Below, one piece after another: positions 50,993 to 60,371 of a DNA stretch of 64,000 bases; the first letter of the stretch is position 1, and each line of letters starts with the position of its first letter. The notes under the pieces were generated by a model, which saw only the letters and a program-made list of their open reading frames with translations, made no database searches and had not been told where the DNA came from. The stretch spans positions 1-64,000 of the forward strand of contig NZ_AEJF01000085.1 of assembly GCF_001028175.1 (NCBI RefSeq). The letters run 5' to 3'. The position numbers and the translations under genes are program-made. The stretch comes from Caballeronia mineralivorans PML1(12). GTDB taxonomy: Bacteria > Pseudomonadota > Gammaproteobacteria > Burkholderiales > Burkholderiaceae.

Positions 50993-52111
50993 ATGAGCCG
51001 CCTCGACAACCCATATCACGACCAGGAGGCCGGCCGTGCCGACTCGACGCAAGACACGACCCGCATCGACGACGTTCGCATCGGTGCGGTCCGTCCGCTG
51101 ATTTCCCCCGCGCTGCTGCAAGACGATCTGCCCGTTCCGCTCAGCGTGCAGACGCTGGTCGAAAAGAGCCGCGTTGAAATAGCCGACATCCTGCAAGGCC
51201 GCGACGACCGGCTGGTCGCCGTCGTCGGACCGTGCTCGATTCACGACCATGACCAGGCACTCGAATACGCAAACCTCCTGAAGGCCGCCGCTGACGAACT
51301 GCGCGACGACCTGCTGATCGTGATGCGCGTGTATTTCGAAAAGCCAAGGACCACCGTGGGCTGGAAGGGTTATATCAACGACCCGCTTCTCGACGGCACG
51401 TTTCGTATCAATGAAGGCCTGCGCCGCGCGCGCCAGTTGCTGCTCGACATCAGCAGCATCGGCTTGCCGACGGGCACCGAGTTTCTCGACTTGCTGAGCC
51501 CGCAATACATCGCGGATCTGATTGCGTGGGGCGCTATCGGCGCACGAACGACGGAGAGCCAAAGCCATCGGCAACTGGCTTCAGGACTAAGCTGCCCGAT
51601 CGGTTTCAAGAACGGCACCGACGGCGGCGTGCAGATCGCGGCAGACGCAATCGTCGCGGCGCATGCAAGCCACGCGTTCATGGGCATGACCAAGATGGGC
51701 ATGGCCGCGATCTTCGAAACGCGTGGCAACGCGGACGCGCACGTCATCCTGCGCGGCGGCAAGAAGGGACCGAATTACGATAGCGAAGGCGTGGCAGCCG
51801 CATGCGCCGCACTCAAGGAAGTCGGACTTCGCGAGCAGGTGATGATCGATTGCTCGCATGCCAATTCGGGCAAGTCGCATCTGCGTCAAATCGATGTGGG
51901 ACAGGACATCGCGCGGCAGCTGAGTGGCGGTGACCGGCGCATTATCGGCGTGATGATCGAAAGCCATCTGGAAGAAGGCCGGCAAGATCTAAAGCCCGGT
52001 GTACCACTGCGTCATGGTGTTTCCATCACCGATGCCTGCCTCGCCTGGACACAAACCGAACCGGTCCTGCAAACACTTGCCGCTGCAGTACGCGAGCGCC
52101 GCAAGCACTGA
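50993..52111 (+). CDS. aroG: 3-deoxy-7-phosphoheptulonate (DAHP) synthase, class I
   Basis: A 372-residue class I DAHP synthase, the first step of the shikimate pathway, condensing erythrose-4-phosphate with phosphoenolpyruvate. Full family features are visible: VAVVGPCSIHDHDQALEYAN, YFEKPRTTVGWKGYINDP, GARTTESQSHRQLASGLSCP, IGFKNGTDGG, ILRGGKKGPNY and VMIDCSHANSGK. Metal ligands and length fit the AroF/G/H type. It is a single gene. Feedback specificity cannot be told reliably from sequence alone. A hairpin follows before the amino acid permease. Confidence 0.95.
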   Translation: MSRLDNPYHDQEAGRADSTQDTTRIDDVRIGAVRPLISPALLQDDLPVPLSVQTLVEKSRVEIADILQGRDDRLVAVVGPCSIHDHDQALEYANLLKAAADELRDDLLIVMRVYFEKPRTTVGWKGYINDPLLDGTFRINEGLRRARQLLLDISSIGLPTGTEFLDLLSPQYIADLIAWGAIGARTTESQSHRQLASGLSCPIGFKNGTDGGVQIAADAIVAAHASHAFMGMTKMGMAAIFETRGNADAHVILRGGKKGPNYDSEGVAAACAALKEVGLREQVMIDCSHANSGKSHLRQIDVGQDIARQLSGGDRRIIGVMIESHLEEGRQDLKPGVPLRHGVSITDACLAWTQTEPVLQTLAAAVRERRKH

Positions 52112-52418
52112 CGCGCATGCGTTTGATGAGCGTTATATTGCCGTAAAACCATCGACATCGCGTGCTCGCGCGATGATCAAACCTCTCCGGTAGCACTCCG
52201 CATGCCACGCCGATCTTGCATCCTGCCCGGTGCAAGATCGGGTAATTGCACGGCTTCACAATCAATTTCATTCGGCATAGACTCAATCCGTCAACGTCAT
52301 TCACTCTTGGCAGTGAGTCGTCTTGCATCAAGCGTTTTTCGTAGTGATCCGCAAGTTGAACCGGGCAATGCGTCCGGTTCAACTCGTGCCTACCAACGTA
52401 CGACTGAGGCGACATATC
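52112..52418. other. Intergenic region with inverted repeat
   Basis: About 310 bases between the DAHP synthase and permease genes. The 11-base inverted repeat at 52210 is the only clear structure. Confidence 0.4.
52210..52241. promoter_or_regulatory. Inverted repeat between aroG and permease gene
   Basis: CCGATCTTGCA and TGCAAGATCGG around 10 bases, with no T-run. It is a candidate operator or weak terminator. Confidence 0.4.
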
Positions 52419-53882
52419 ATGGCTGACACGAGTTACATGGCGCGGAAATCCGTTGCCGATATCGTCAAGAGTGCTGACGGCGGCGAGCGCCCCCTGGCCA
52501 AGACACTGGGCGCGCTCAGCATCACTGCAATGGGCATTGGCGCCATCATCGGCGCCGGCATCTTCGTGCTGACAGGCACGGCCGCCGCGCAGTTCGCGGG
52601 ACCGGCCATCATCCTGTCGTTCATACTGGGCGGGATTGCATGTGCGTTTGTCGGCCTGTGTTATTCCGAACTCGCAGCCATGCTGCCCGTCTGCGGCAGC
52701 AGCTACACCTACACGTATGCCACATTGGGCGAAGTGTTTGCGTGGATCATCGGCTGGGACCTGATCCTCGAATACGCGATGGGCGCGGCCACCGTTGCGG
52801 TCGGATGGTCGGGTTATATCGTCAGCCTGCTGCATAACGTAGGCATATCCCTCCCATCCACGCTGGCCGCCGCGCCCGGCACCATGGTGAAGCTTGCCGA
52901 CGGCACGTCGGTGGCGGGCATGGTCAACCTGCCGGCCGTCTTCATCATCGCGATCCTGACGCTCATGCTGGTGATGGGGACCAAGGAGTCGGCACGGCTC
53001 AACAACGTCATGGTCGCTATCAAGCTATTTGTCGTCGTGGCGTTTCTCGCGCTCGGCGTGTTCTTCGTGCATCCCGCGAACTGGCATCCGTTCATCCCGG
53101 CGAACACCGGCGAGTTCGGCAACTTCGGCATGAGCGGGATCCTCCGTGGCTCCGCGGTAGTGTTCTTTGCATTCATCGGTTTCGATGCGGTATCGACGTG
53201 TGCCCAGGAAGCGAAAAAACCGCAGCGCGACATGCCTATTGGCATTCTCGGTTCGCTGGTGATCTGCACGATCCTGTATATCGCGGTGGCGGGTGTGCTG
53301 ACAGGACTCGTGCCTTATGGCGAGTTGAATGTGCCCGACCCGATTGCAAAGGGCGTGGATGTAATCGGCCTCACCTGGTTTTCGATCCTCATCAAGGTCG
53401 GTGCGCTGACCGGTCTGACGACCGTGATCCTCGTGCTGTTGTACGGACAGAGCCGCATTTTCTTCACGATGTCGCAAGATGGGTTGCTGCCGGGATTGTT
53501 CGCGCGGGTTCATCCGCGTTTGAAGACGCCTCACCTCAGCCAGACCATGATTGGCGCTGTTGTTGCGATCGTCGCAGCATTCACGCCGATCAGCGTGCTG
53601 GGCGAGATGGTGAGCATCGGGACGCTGTTCGCCTTTGTCCTGGTGTGCGGTGCGGTGATCTATTTACGGCGCAGCGACTCGGGTGCGAACCGGCCGTTTC
53701 GTGTGCCGGGGGTGCCCGTCATACCCATTCTCGGCATCCTGTTTTGCGTGCTCCTGATGACCGGCCTGCCACTCGTGACCTGGATGCGGCTGGTGGTCTG
53801 GCTGGTGATCGGGCTCGTGATCTACTTCTTTTATGGGCGCAATAATTCGCGGCTGCGGCATCCGGAACAACACGTGGGATAA
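52419..53882 (+). CDS. APC-family cationic amino acid permease
   Basis: A 487-residue, 12-helix amino acid permease of the APC superfamily, CAT-like. Helix 1 has ITAMGIGAIIGAGIFVLTGT, the GIG motif of substrate binding. IACAFVGLCYSELAAMLPVC, then GSSYTYTYATLGE and FFAFIGFDAVSTCAQEAKKP also match. Such carriers import Lys, Arg or similar amino acids. ATG 52419 is chosen at the natural N-terminus, since the upstream 32 codons are not membrane-like. It is a single gene after the DAHP synthase gene. Confidence 0.92.
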   Translation: MADTSYMARKSVADIVKSADGGERPLAKTLGALSITAMGIGAIIGAGIFVLTGTAAAQFAGPAIILSFILGGIACAFVGLCYSELAAMLPVCGSSYTYTYATLGEVFAWIIGWDLILEYAMGAATVAVGWSGYIVSLLHNVGISLPSTLAAAPGTMVKLADGTSVAGMVNLPAVFIIAILTLMLVMGTKESARLNNVMVAIKLFVVVAFLALGVFFVHPANWHPFIPANTGEFGNFGMSGILRGSAVVFFAFIGFDAVSTCAQEAKKPQRDMPIGILGSLVICTILYIAVAGVLTGLVPYGELNVPDPIAKGVDVIGLTWFSILIKVGALTGLTTVILVLLYGQSRIFFTMSQDGLLPGLFARVHPRLKTPHLSQTMIGAVVAIVAAFTPISVLGEMVSIGTLFAFVLVCGAVIYLRRSDSGANRPFRVPGVPVIPILGILFCVLLMTGLPLVTWMRLVVWLVIGLVIYFFYGRNNSRLRHPEQHVG

Positions 53883-53985
53883 CGATGCGCCGCGTGCGTC
53901 GTGCGGGGCTGGTTCAAAACCTTGCACGACGATCCGCTAGCCCAAGCGCACTGCTGTCCGCTTCCAACCGATGCCAACCCGCGAT

Positions 53986-54189
53986 TCAAGCAGGCTGGAT
54001 GTTCGACGCTTGCTTGCCCTTGGGGCCCTGGCCTATATCGAAGCTCACCTTCTGGTTCTCCAGCAAGGACTTGAAACCTTCAGTCTTGATCTCCGAAAAA
54101 TGGGCGAACAGCTCTTCGCTGCCGTCGTCGGGGGTGATGAAACCGAAACCCTTTGCATCGCTGAACCACTTTACTCGTCCGGTCGGCAT
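53986..54189 (-). CDS. cspA: Cold-shock (CspA-family) protein
   Basis: A 67-residue cold-shock domain protein that binds single-stranded RNA and [23 protein letters not shown] carries RNP1 (KGFGFI), and RNP2 is ELFAHFSEI, slightly changed from the usual VFVHF. Length is exactly that of bacterial Csp proteins. A 5-prime leader of about 200 bases without genes lies upstream on the minus strand, typical for temperature-regulated csp mRNAs. The gene stands alone, convergent with the permease. Confidence 0.95.
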   Translation of the reverse strand: MPTGRVKWFSDAKGFGFITPDDGSEELFAHFSEIKTEGFKSLLENQKVSFDIGQGPKGKQASNIQPA

Positions 54190-54363
54190 GGCCGTCTCCT
54201 GGCTGGAAAAAGGGGAACGGTATCACGGGCGGTGGTTTTCGTTCGCACGGCGATTTTCGCTCGCGCCTGCAAAACCTTGCCTCGTCCGCTCCGGCACGGG
54301 CAAAGACGCCTTTCGAGGCGCTTTCCACCCAATCTCAGCGTTTACCTTCACTTATAAAAATCC

Positions 54364-54379
54364 TTTTCATATGTGAAAA
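54364..54379. promoter_or_regulatory. Palindrome TTTTCATATGTGAAAA before SDR gene
   Basis: Arms TTTTCA and TGAAAA around TATG, about 65 bases before the SDR start. Symmetric AT-rich sites of this kind are bound by IclR-type regulators, and such a gene closes this unit. Confidence 0.5.
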
Positions 54380-54442
54380 TTCGACACTAAACCCATGCGG
54401 GACACCGCATCGGCGGGACCAACAACCGGAAAAGGAGCATCA

Positions 54443-55213
54443 ATGGTCAAGCGTGTCGAAGGCAAAAACATCGTGGTGACGGCTGCCGGCAAAGGCATCG
54501 GACGGGCTTCCGCGCTCATGCTCGCCGCCGAGGGCGCCCACGTCTGGGCCACCGATATCGACGAAAGTGCGCTCGCTGAACTCGCCCGCGACGCAGGAGA
54601 AGGCTCCACCTTGCGCACCGCGCGCCTGAACGTGCTCGATTCCGCCGATGTCGACGCCTTCGCTGCGAAGACCGGCCCGCTCGACGTATTGTTCAACTGC
54701 GCCGGCTACGTCCATGACGGCAACATCCTGAAATGCACGGACAAGGACTGGGATTTCAGCTTCGACCTGAACGTCAAGGCCATGTACCGGACCATTCGCG
54801 CGTTCCTCCCCGCCATGATCGACGCAGGCAAAGGGGCATCGATCATCAATATGGCCTCAGCGGCGTCCAGCGTGAAAGGCGTGCCGAACCGTTTTGTTTA
54901 TGGCGCCTCGAAGGCGGCCGTGATCGGTTTGACGAAGGCCGTAGCCGCCGACTTCGTGGGTCAGGCCATTCGTTGCAACGCGATTTGTCCAGGCACGATT
55001 GAATCGCCGTCGCTGCGTGGCCGGATCGCAAGCCAGGCCGCTGCGTCGCATCTGGACGAAGAACAGGTCCGCGCCGCGTTCGTCGCGCGTCAGCCTATCG
55101 GCCGGGTCGGGCGCGCGGAAGAAGTCGCCGCGCTGGTGACGTATCTCGCCTCCGATGAGTCCGCGTTCACCACCGGCGCGATTCACATGATCGACGGCGG
55201 CTGGTCGAATTAA
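54443..55213 (+). CDS. SDR oxidoreductase, 2-keto-3-deoxy-L-fuconate dehydrogenase-like
   Basis: A 256-residue short-chain dehydrogenase. The nucleotide motif is TAAGKGIGRASALMLAAEGA. LFNCAGYVHDGNILKCTDKD follows (NNAG position), and the catalytic Ser, Tyr and Lys appear in NMASAASSVKGVPNRFVYGASKA (two blocks). The C-terminal IDGGWSN and overall pattern resemble 2-keto-3-deoxy-L-fuconate dehydrogenase of the non-phosphorylated L-fucose route. ATG 54443 follows AAAGGAG; the 16-codon upstream extension is not used. The MFS carrier and IclR regulator follow on the same strand. The sugar acid substrate is inferred. Confidence 0.9.
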   Translation: MVKRVEGKNIVVTAAGKGIGRASALMLAAEGAHVWATDIDESALAELARDAGEGSTLRTARLNVLDSADVDAFAAKTGPLDVLFNCAGYVHDGNILKCTDKDWDFSFDLNVKAMYRTIRAFLPAMIDAGKGASIINMASAASSVKGVPNRFVYGASKAAVIGLTKAVAADFVGQAIRCNAICPGTIESPSLRGRIASQAAASHLDEEQVRAAFVARQPIGRVGRAEEVAALVTYLASDESAFTTGAIHMIDGGWSN

Positions 55214-55281
55214 GATCAATTGATTCGCATACCGTACTAACGTCAAAAAACATAACAACGACAGACAAGAGGAGACCCTCC

Positions 55282-56604
55282 ATGTCAGGATCGATTCCGC
55301 TAGCGGCGAGCCCGGAAGCCGCCGCTGCGTTCGAGGAAAATGCGTATCGCAAGGCCGTGTGGCGGATCGTGCCGTTGCTGATCGTCTGCTTCATCTTCGC
55401 CTACTTCGATCGCGTCAACATCAGCTTCGCCAAGCTGCAAATGCAGGGCGATCTCGGGCTCTCCAACGCGGCGTACGGCTTCGGCGCCAGCATCTTCTTC
55501 GTGGGTTATTTCATCTTCGAGATTCCCAGCAACCTGATCCTGAGCCGCGTCGGCGCGCGCGTCTGGATCGCGCGCATCATGATCTCGTGGGGTATCGCCT
55601 CGGCCGCGATGATGTTCGTCACATCGGAAACGTGGTTCTATGTGTTGCGCTTCGTTATTGGCGCGACAGAAGCGGGTTTTCTGCCGGGCATCATCCTGTA
55701 TTTCACGTATTGGTTTCCCGCCAAGCGGCGAGCGCGTATCAATGCGCTTTTTATGACGTCGATCTCGATTTCAGGCGTGATCGGCGGACCTTTGTCGGGC
55801 TTCATCATGACGCGCTTCGCCGGTCTCGGGGGATTGGCGGGCTGGCAATGGCTGTTCCTGCTCGAAGGTTTACCGACCGCCCTGCTTGGCTTGCTGGTGC
55901 TGGCTATTCTCGATGACCGCATCGCCAGCGCCAAGTGGCTCAGTGCCGAAGAGAAGGCCGTGCTGCAAACCAATCTGGACCGCGAGGACCACGGCACGTC
56001 GCACAAATTCATCGACGCCATGCGTCAGCCCGGCACGCTGCTGCTCTCGCTGATCTATCTCTTCATGCTGATGGGGCTCTATGGCCTGACGTTCTGGATG
56101 CCGCAACTGATCAAGAACACCGGCATCACCAGTCCGATGACAATCGGTCTCCTGACCGCGATTCCGTATGCGGCGGCGGGCATCGGCATGGTGGCGCTGG
56201 GCAAGAGTTCGGACCGGCACGGAGAGCGTCGCTGGCACCTCGGGCTGGCGGTTGGCGTGGGTGGCATCGGCTATATGCTGAGCGCGTATTTCGCTCACGA
56301 CACTACGCTTGCCATGATCTCGCTCGTGATCGCCGCGGTCGGCGCGATCGGCTGCCTGCCCGTGTTCTGGACCTTGCCGCCTGCATTCCTGAGCGGCACG
56401 GCCGCGGCCGGTGGCATCGCGTTGATCAACTCCATTGGGAATCTCGGCGGCATCATCAGTCCGTATCTGGTCGGCAAAGTAGTCGATATCACCGGCGTGC
56501 CGTCAGGCGGTCTCTACGCCATTGCGGCGGTATTGATCCTCGCCGCGCTGTTGATTCTGTTCGGCTTGCCGGCGCGTATCGCCAACCGGGATCGCGCGCT
56601 TTGA
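55282..56604 (+). CDS. MFS carrier of the anion:cation symporter (ACS) family
   Basis: A 440-residue, 12-helix MFS protein of the ACS family (phthalate, tartrate, glucarate, sugar-acid transporters). CFIFAYFDRVNISFAKLQMQ in helix 1, SNLILSRVGARVWIARIMIS, then FYVLRFVIGATEAGFLPGII with LYFTYWFPAKRR are characteristic. GAGGAGACC precedes the start. It follows the SDR gene by 68 bases and precedes the IclR gene, so it likely imports the sugar acid that this unit degrades. Confidence 0.92.
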   Translation: MSGSIPLAASPEAAAAFEENAYRKAVWRIVPLLIVCFIFAYFDRVNISFAKLQMQGDLGLSNAAYGFGASIFFVGYFIFEIPSNLILSRVGARVWIARIMISWGIASAAMMFVTSETWFYVLRFVIGATEAGFLPGIILYFTYWFPAKRRARINALFMTSISISGVIGGPLSGFIMTRFAGLGGLAGWQWLFLLEGLPTALLGLLVLAILDDRIASAKWLSAEEKAVLQTNLDREDHGTSHKFIDAMRQPGTLLLSLIYLFMLMGLYGLTFWMPQLIKNTGITSPMTIGLLTAIPYAAAGIGMVALGKSSDRHGERRWHLGLAVGVGGIGYMLSAYFAHDTTLAMISLVIAAVGAIGCLPVFWTLPPAFLSGTAAAGGIALINSIGNLGGIISPYLVGKVVDITGVPSGGLYAIAAVLILAALLILFGLPARIANRDRAL

Positions 56605-56656
56605 CCGCCCGGCTTACCTTGATCGCGACGCGTTCCTTTTCGATCATTACATCGCC

Positions 56657-57487
56657 ATGAATACAGTTCTGAAGCCTTCCCGGAATGCGTCCGACGAGAA
56701 CGCCGACAGCCCGCGCTACACCGCGCCCGCGCTCGAGAAAGGACTCGATATTCTCGACGTCCTCGTCGACACCGCCGAGGGTTACACGCTCAACGAACTG
56801 TCGGTGAAACTCGGCCGCACCGTGAGCGAAATCTTCCGCATGGTCGTGACGCTCGAGCGTCGCGGATATGTGCAAGGCGATCATAACGACCGCTATACGC
56901 TGACGCTCAAGCTGTTCGAAATGGCGCACAGGCAGCAGCCTATTCGATCGCTGACCGCCATGGCGCTGCCGCTCCTGCGCGATCTCGCGAACATGACGCG
57001 GCAGTCGTGCCATCTGTCGATTTATAACAGCGGCCGGGTCGCTGTCATCGCCCAGGTCGATAGTCCCGAACGATGGTCGTTCGGGTTGAAAGTCGGCGCC
57101 GTGATGGGACTGACCGATACCTCGTCGGGCCACGTATTGCTGGCTTTTCGCGACATCGCCGAACGGGAGAGGATGCTCGCGGCCCATACGCGCGTGGAAG
57201 GCGAGAACGATGTCGAGCCGGCGGTTTTGCTTGCGCTGCTCGATGAGATTCGCGCGGCCGGGCATGAGATCGTGCCCAGTCGGCAGATGCGCGGTGTGAC
57301 CAATGTGGCGTTCCCCGTGATCGGAAGCAGCGGCGATGCAATTGCGGCGGTCAACGTGCCGTATCTCGAGCGGATCGATAAAAAGGTCAATCCCGAGTTC
57401 GACGAAGTCTGCCGGATGGTCGGCGAGATGGCCGGGCGCTTGTCCGCGTTCATGGGGTTTAGCGGGTACAACCTCGAAGGCGAATAA
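56657..57487 (+). CDS. IclR-family transcriptional regulator
   Basis: A 276-residue IclR-type regulator. The N-terminal winged helix is ALEKGLDILDVLVDTAEGYT and LNELSVKLGRTVSEIFRMVV, followed by the effector domain with SGRVAVIAQVDSPERWSFGL, GLTDTSSGHVLLAF and NVAFPVIGSSGDAIAAVNVP. It lies 53 bases after the MFS stop in the same direction and probably represses or activates its own SDR-MFS unit. The palindrome at 54364 is the likely site. Confidence 0.93.
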   Translation: MNTVLKPSRNASDENADSPRYTAPALEKGLDILDVLVDTAEGYTLNELSVKLGRTVSEIFRMVVTLERRGYVQGDHNDRYTLTLKLFEMAHRQQPIRSLTAMALPLLRDLANMTRQSCHLSIYNSGRVAVIAQVDSPERWSFGLKVGAVMGLTDTSSGHVLLAFRDIAERERMLAAHTRVEGENDVEPAVLLALLDEIRAAGHEIVPSRQMRGVTNVAFPVIGSSGDAIAAVNVPYLERIDKKVNPEFDEVCRMVGEMAGRLSAFMGFSGYNLEGE

Positions 57488-57812
57488 ACCGCTATTTCTG
57501 CTGATTCCTTAAGCGCCTCGAATGCCGATGACAGTGCATTTGAGCGCTTGTCCACGTGATTAAAATCCGTGAAAACCCTAATCGTCTGATGAAATTACCG
57601 CGTCTTCTTAAGTGTTTGCCGGGTAAAAAATAAAAATAAATCGGTTTCCTTTCATCGTCATTTAATCGCGTTGACGAAATAAATGCGCAACCGTATAAAA
57701 CCAACAACGACGCGCTCCTTACCCAGTCTTTCTGTCTATATCCCAGGCCGCGTTTTCGTTGTTTAGCCCAAATGCGCCCGATCGATCCAACCCTTCAGCC
57801 CACGGTGAGAAC
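57488..57812. other. AT-rich intergenic region
   Basis: About 325 bases, clearly lower in GC than flanking genes, with no gene. The change of base composition together with the glycosyltransferase suggests a surface-polysaccharide type insertion. Confidence 0.45.
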
Positions 57813-58781
57813 ATGATGCGACAGACGAAGATCTCCATTTGCCTGCCAACGTGCAACAGACCCGAGCTGCTCATGGAATCGCTTGCATCGTGCCTGGCCC
57901 AAACGCACACGAACATTGAAATAGTCATTGGCGACGATTCCAGCGATACCCGCACGCGCAACCTGATCGATACAACGTATCTCCACGAAACGCGGATTTC
58001 CTACGTCAAGAATGAACCGCCGCTCGGGCAGGCAGACAATGTCGCCAGCCTCTTCAAGCGTGCCACCGGCGATAAAATTCTCCTGATTCACGACGACGAT
58101 GCGCTCAAGACCGATTGCATCGAACGCCTGCTGTCCGCGTGGAATCTGCACCCGGACCTCGACATTGCATTCGGCGACCAGTATCAAATGGATAACGCCG
58201 GACGCGTCGACATTGAAGGCAGCTGCCAGCTCAATTCAGCTTACTACCGCACGGAAGCCGCAGCCGGCCTGCAACCCAATCCGGGACGCACTGGCCTGAT
58301 CCAGATGATGCCGAACAACGGCTGGCTCGCCAACGCGGATCTGGTCAAGAAAATCGGCTATAAAAAACAATACGGCATCGGTTGCGACTTCGTGTTTGGC
58401 GCGCAAATCTGTCTTGCCGCCAGGAAGGTTTATTACCTCAAGGAATACGTGTCGTTTTGCCGGAAGACGGACGTATCGATCACCCTGACTAGCGCGCGCT
58501 CGACCACGGCCGCGGCGGTACTGGCCTACGACTTTCTCAAGTCGCTCAAGCTCGACAGCAGCCTTGAGTCAGCGCGCGAACTGGCGCTCAAGCGGATCGT
58601 GCCGATTGTTGTGTCGGTGTACGCCCGCAATCATCAACCCATGCAGGGTCTCAGCATCGCACTCGCCCATCTGTATGCGTACAACTACGGGCTCAGCAAA
58701 CGTCTCTACTTCCATTTGATGCTGATCCTCAAGGGATTCGCCGGCGGCGGAAGCTACAAGAGCAGCACGCAGAACGGCTGA
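57813..58781 (+). CDS. Family 2 glycosyltransferase
   Basis: A 322-residue inverting glycosyltransferase with the GT-A fold. The start KISICLPTCNRPELLMESLA is followed by EIVIGDDSSD, the donor-metal motif LLIHDDDALK, and a C-terminal helical region with an amphipathic end. No membrane helix is obvious. It likely transfers a sugar to a surface polysaccharide, lipid or protein acceptor that cannot be predicted. ATG 57813 is the best start, with a GGTGAGA site. Base composition upstream is AT-rich. It is convergent with the acyl-CoA dehydrogenase gene. Confidence 0.88.
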   Translation: MMRQTKISICLPTCNRPELLMESLASCLAQTHTNIEIVIGDDSSDTRTRNLIDTTYLHETRISYVKNEPPLGQADNVASLFKRATGDKILLIHDDDALKTDCIERLLSAWNLHPDLDIAFGDQYQMDNAGRVDIEGSCQLNSAYYRTEAAAGLQPNPGRTGLIQMMPNNGWLANADLVKKIGYKKQYGIGCDFVFGAQICLAARKVYYLKEYVSFCRKTDVSITLTSARSTTAAAVLAYDFLKSLKLDSSLESARELALKRIVPIVVSVYARNHQPMQGLSIALAHLYAYNYGLSKRLYFHLMLILKGFAGGGSYKSSTQNG

Positions 58782-58804
58782 AACACGACGAGCGGTTTTG
58801 CAAG

Positions 58805-58843
58805 GTTCAAGCTCCGGCTCTCGCAGCAAGCCGGGGCTTGAAC
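58805..58843. terminator. Bidirectional hairpin between convergent genes
   Basis: Stem GTTCAAGC-T-CCGGCT / AGCCGG-G-GCTTGAAC with one mismatch and a 9-base loop, between the glycosyltransferase and the acyl-CoA dehydrogenase stops. Confidence 0.6.
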
Positions 58844-58848
58844 GACCA

Positions 58849-60060
58849 CTACGCACCGTGAAGCCCTGAAAGCGTGTCGCGTTTGATCTTCTTCGCGATC
58901 GACCACTTGTGTACTTCAGTCGGGCCATCGTAGATACGGAACGCACGAATCTCGCGGAACACTTGCTCAACGACCGTATCGCGCGATACGCCCGTGCCGC
59001 CCATGACCTGCACGCAGCGGTCGGCTACCCGAAACAGCGCGTCGGCCACCGCGACCTTCGCCATCGAGCTTTCAGAGGTGCCAAGCGAACCGCCATCGAG
59101 TACGGCTGCGCACCAGTCGATCATCAATTCCGCCTGCTGCAAATCAATCGCGTTCTCCGCGAGCATGAACCCCACCCCTTCATGATCGATCAGCAACTTG
59201 CCGAATGCGCGGCGCGTGCAGGCGTATTGCGTGGCGATCTCATGCGCGCGCGTGGTCGCACCATGCCAGCGCATGCAATGCGACAGTCGCGCGGGCGACA
59301 GCCTGATCTGCGCGTATTTGAAGCCTTCGTGCGCGGCTCCCAACACTTGGTCGTCCAGCACACGCAAGCCTTCGATGCGCACCACCGCGTGACCACCGGG
59401 CATGGAACTGTCTATGGTGTCGAGAATTCGTTCAAGGCGGATGGAGGGATGCGGCAAGTCGACGAGGAACATGGTGGCGCTGACCTTCTCGTCCCCGTCC
59501 TCGCCCGTGTTGCTGCGTGCCATCACAATGCCGACCGACGCCCCTTCAGCACCCGTGATAAAGGCCTTCGTGCCATCGATAACCCAATGATCGCCATCGC
59601 GTCTGGCCGTGGTCTGAAGCATGGAAGGATCGGAGCCCGCGCCGCCATCGGCGGCGGGTTCGGTCATGAAGAACGCAGAGCGTGCATCGCCCGCTATGAG
59701 CGGCGCGAGGAAACGTTTCTTCTGCGCCGCGGTGCCTATCTTGCCGATCAGAAGCATGTTGCCTTCGTCCGGTGCGGCGGTATTCACGGCAACCGGGCCA
59801 AGCGGCGATAAGCCCGATCGTTTCAGGACGGTTGCGGTTTCAAGCTGCGTGAGATGGTCGCCTCCGGGAAGAATATGCGGCGTAAGCACGCCCGCAGCCC
59901 GCGCCTTGCTTCGCAGTTCGCGCACCAGTTCTTCACTCGGGCCATGACTGCCGCAACGCGGATCGCGCTCGTAAGGGACCACGACCGTGCGCACGAATTC
60001 CTCAACGCGCTTTGCGATTTCGCTCGCGCGCTCTGTCTGTACAACGTCCATGCTACCCAT
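58849..60060 (-). CDS. Acyl-CoA dehydrogenase
   Basis: A 403-residue FAD enzyme of the acyl-CoA dehydrogenase family. The FAD-binding parts are AFFMTEPAADGGAGSDPSML and WVIDGTKAFITGAEGASVGI. The C-terminal region has AFGKLLIDHEGVGFMLAENA, QVMGGTGVSRDTVVEQVFRE and IRAFRIYDGPTEVHKWSIAK, all standard. The catalytic Glu is at the usual region before RIYDG. Substrate chain length is not predictable. It is a single gene. AAAAAAGGAGACC gives the start at 60060. Confidence 0.93.
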   Translation of the reverse strand: MGSMDVVQTERASEIAKRVEEFVRTVVVPYERDPRCGSHGPSEELVRELRSKARAAGVLTPHILPGGDHLTQLETATVLKRSGLSPLGPVAVNTAAPDEGNMLLIGKIGTAAQKKRFLAPLIAGDARSAFFMTEPAADGGAGSDPSMLQTTARRDGDHWVIDGTKAFITGAEGASVGIVMARSNTGEDGDEKVSATMFLVDLPHPSIRLERILDTIDSSMPGGHAVVRIEGLRVLDDQVLGAAHEGFKYAQIRLSPARLSHCMRWHGATTRAHEIATQYACTRRAFGKLLIDHEGVGFMLAENAIDLQQAELMIDWCAAVLDGGSLGTSESSMAKVAVADALFRVADRCVQVMGGTGVSRDTVVEQVFREIRAFRIYDGPTEVHKWSIAKKIKRDTLSGLHGA

Positions 60061-60371
60061 GAAGGGTCTCCTTTTTTAGCGCCAGCGAACGCGTGGCTCG
60101 GTCCTGGGTTGATCGATCAAACGGCGGCGTCGCCAAGACGTTGCCTGTCGCCGTAATGATAGCGATACGCCAGCGCGGCTAGTAGCGCGGCCTGAATCGT
60201 CTGAAGAACGATTGTAGGATCATTTCAATGCTTGTTGACCAGGCGCCGCGATCGCGTTGAAAGCCGCCAAACTAAAGTCGCAGTCCGCCAATTGCGCCGT
60301 GCAAGCGCTCCAGGTAATTGATTCCGCGCACGCGGTGATACCCTGCGAAAACGGTGAAACGGGAGGAAACA
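60061..60371. other. Divergent intergenic region
   Basis: About 310 bases between the divergent acyl-CoA dehydrogenase and acyltransferase genes. It presumably holds both promoters; no gene is seen. Confidence 0.4.

Noticed and set aside
52210-52241. Rho-independent terminator after the DAHP synthase gene
   Set aside because: The stem is good but no T-run follows, so it is listed only as a possible regulatory repeat.
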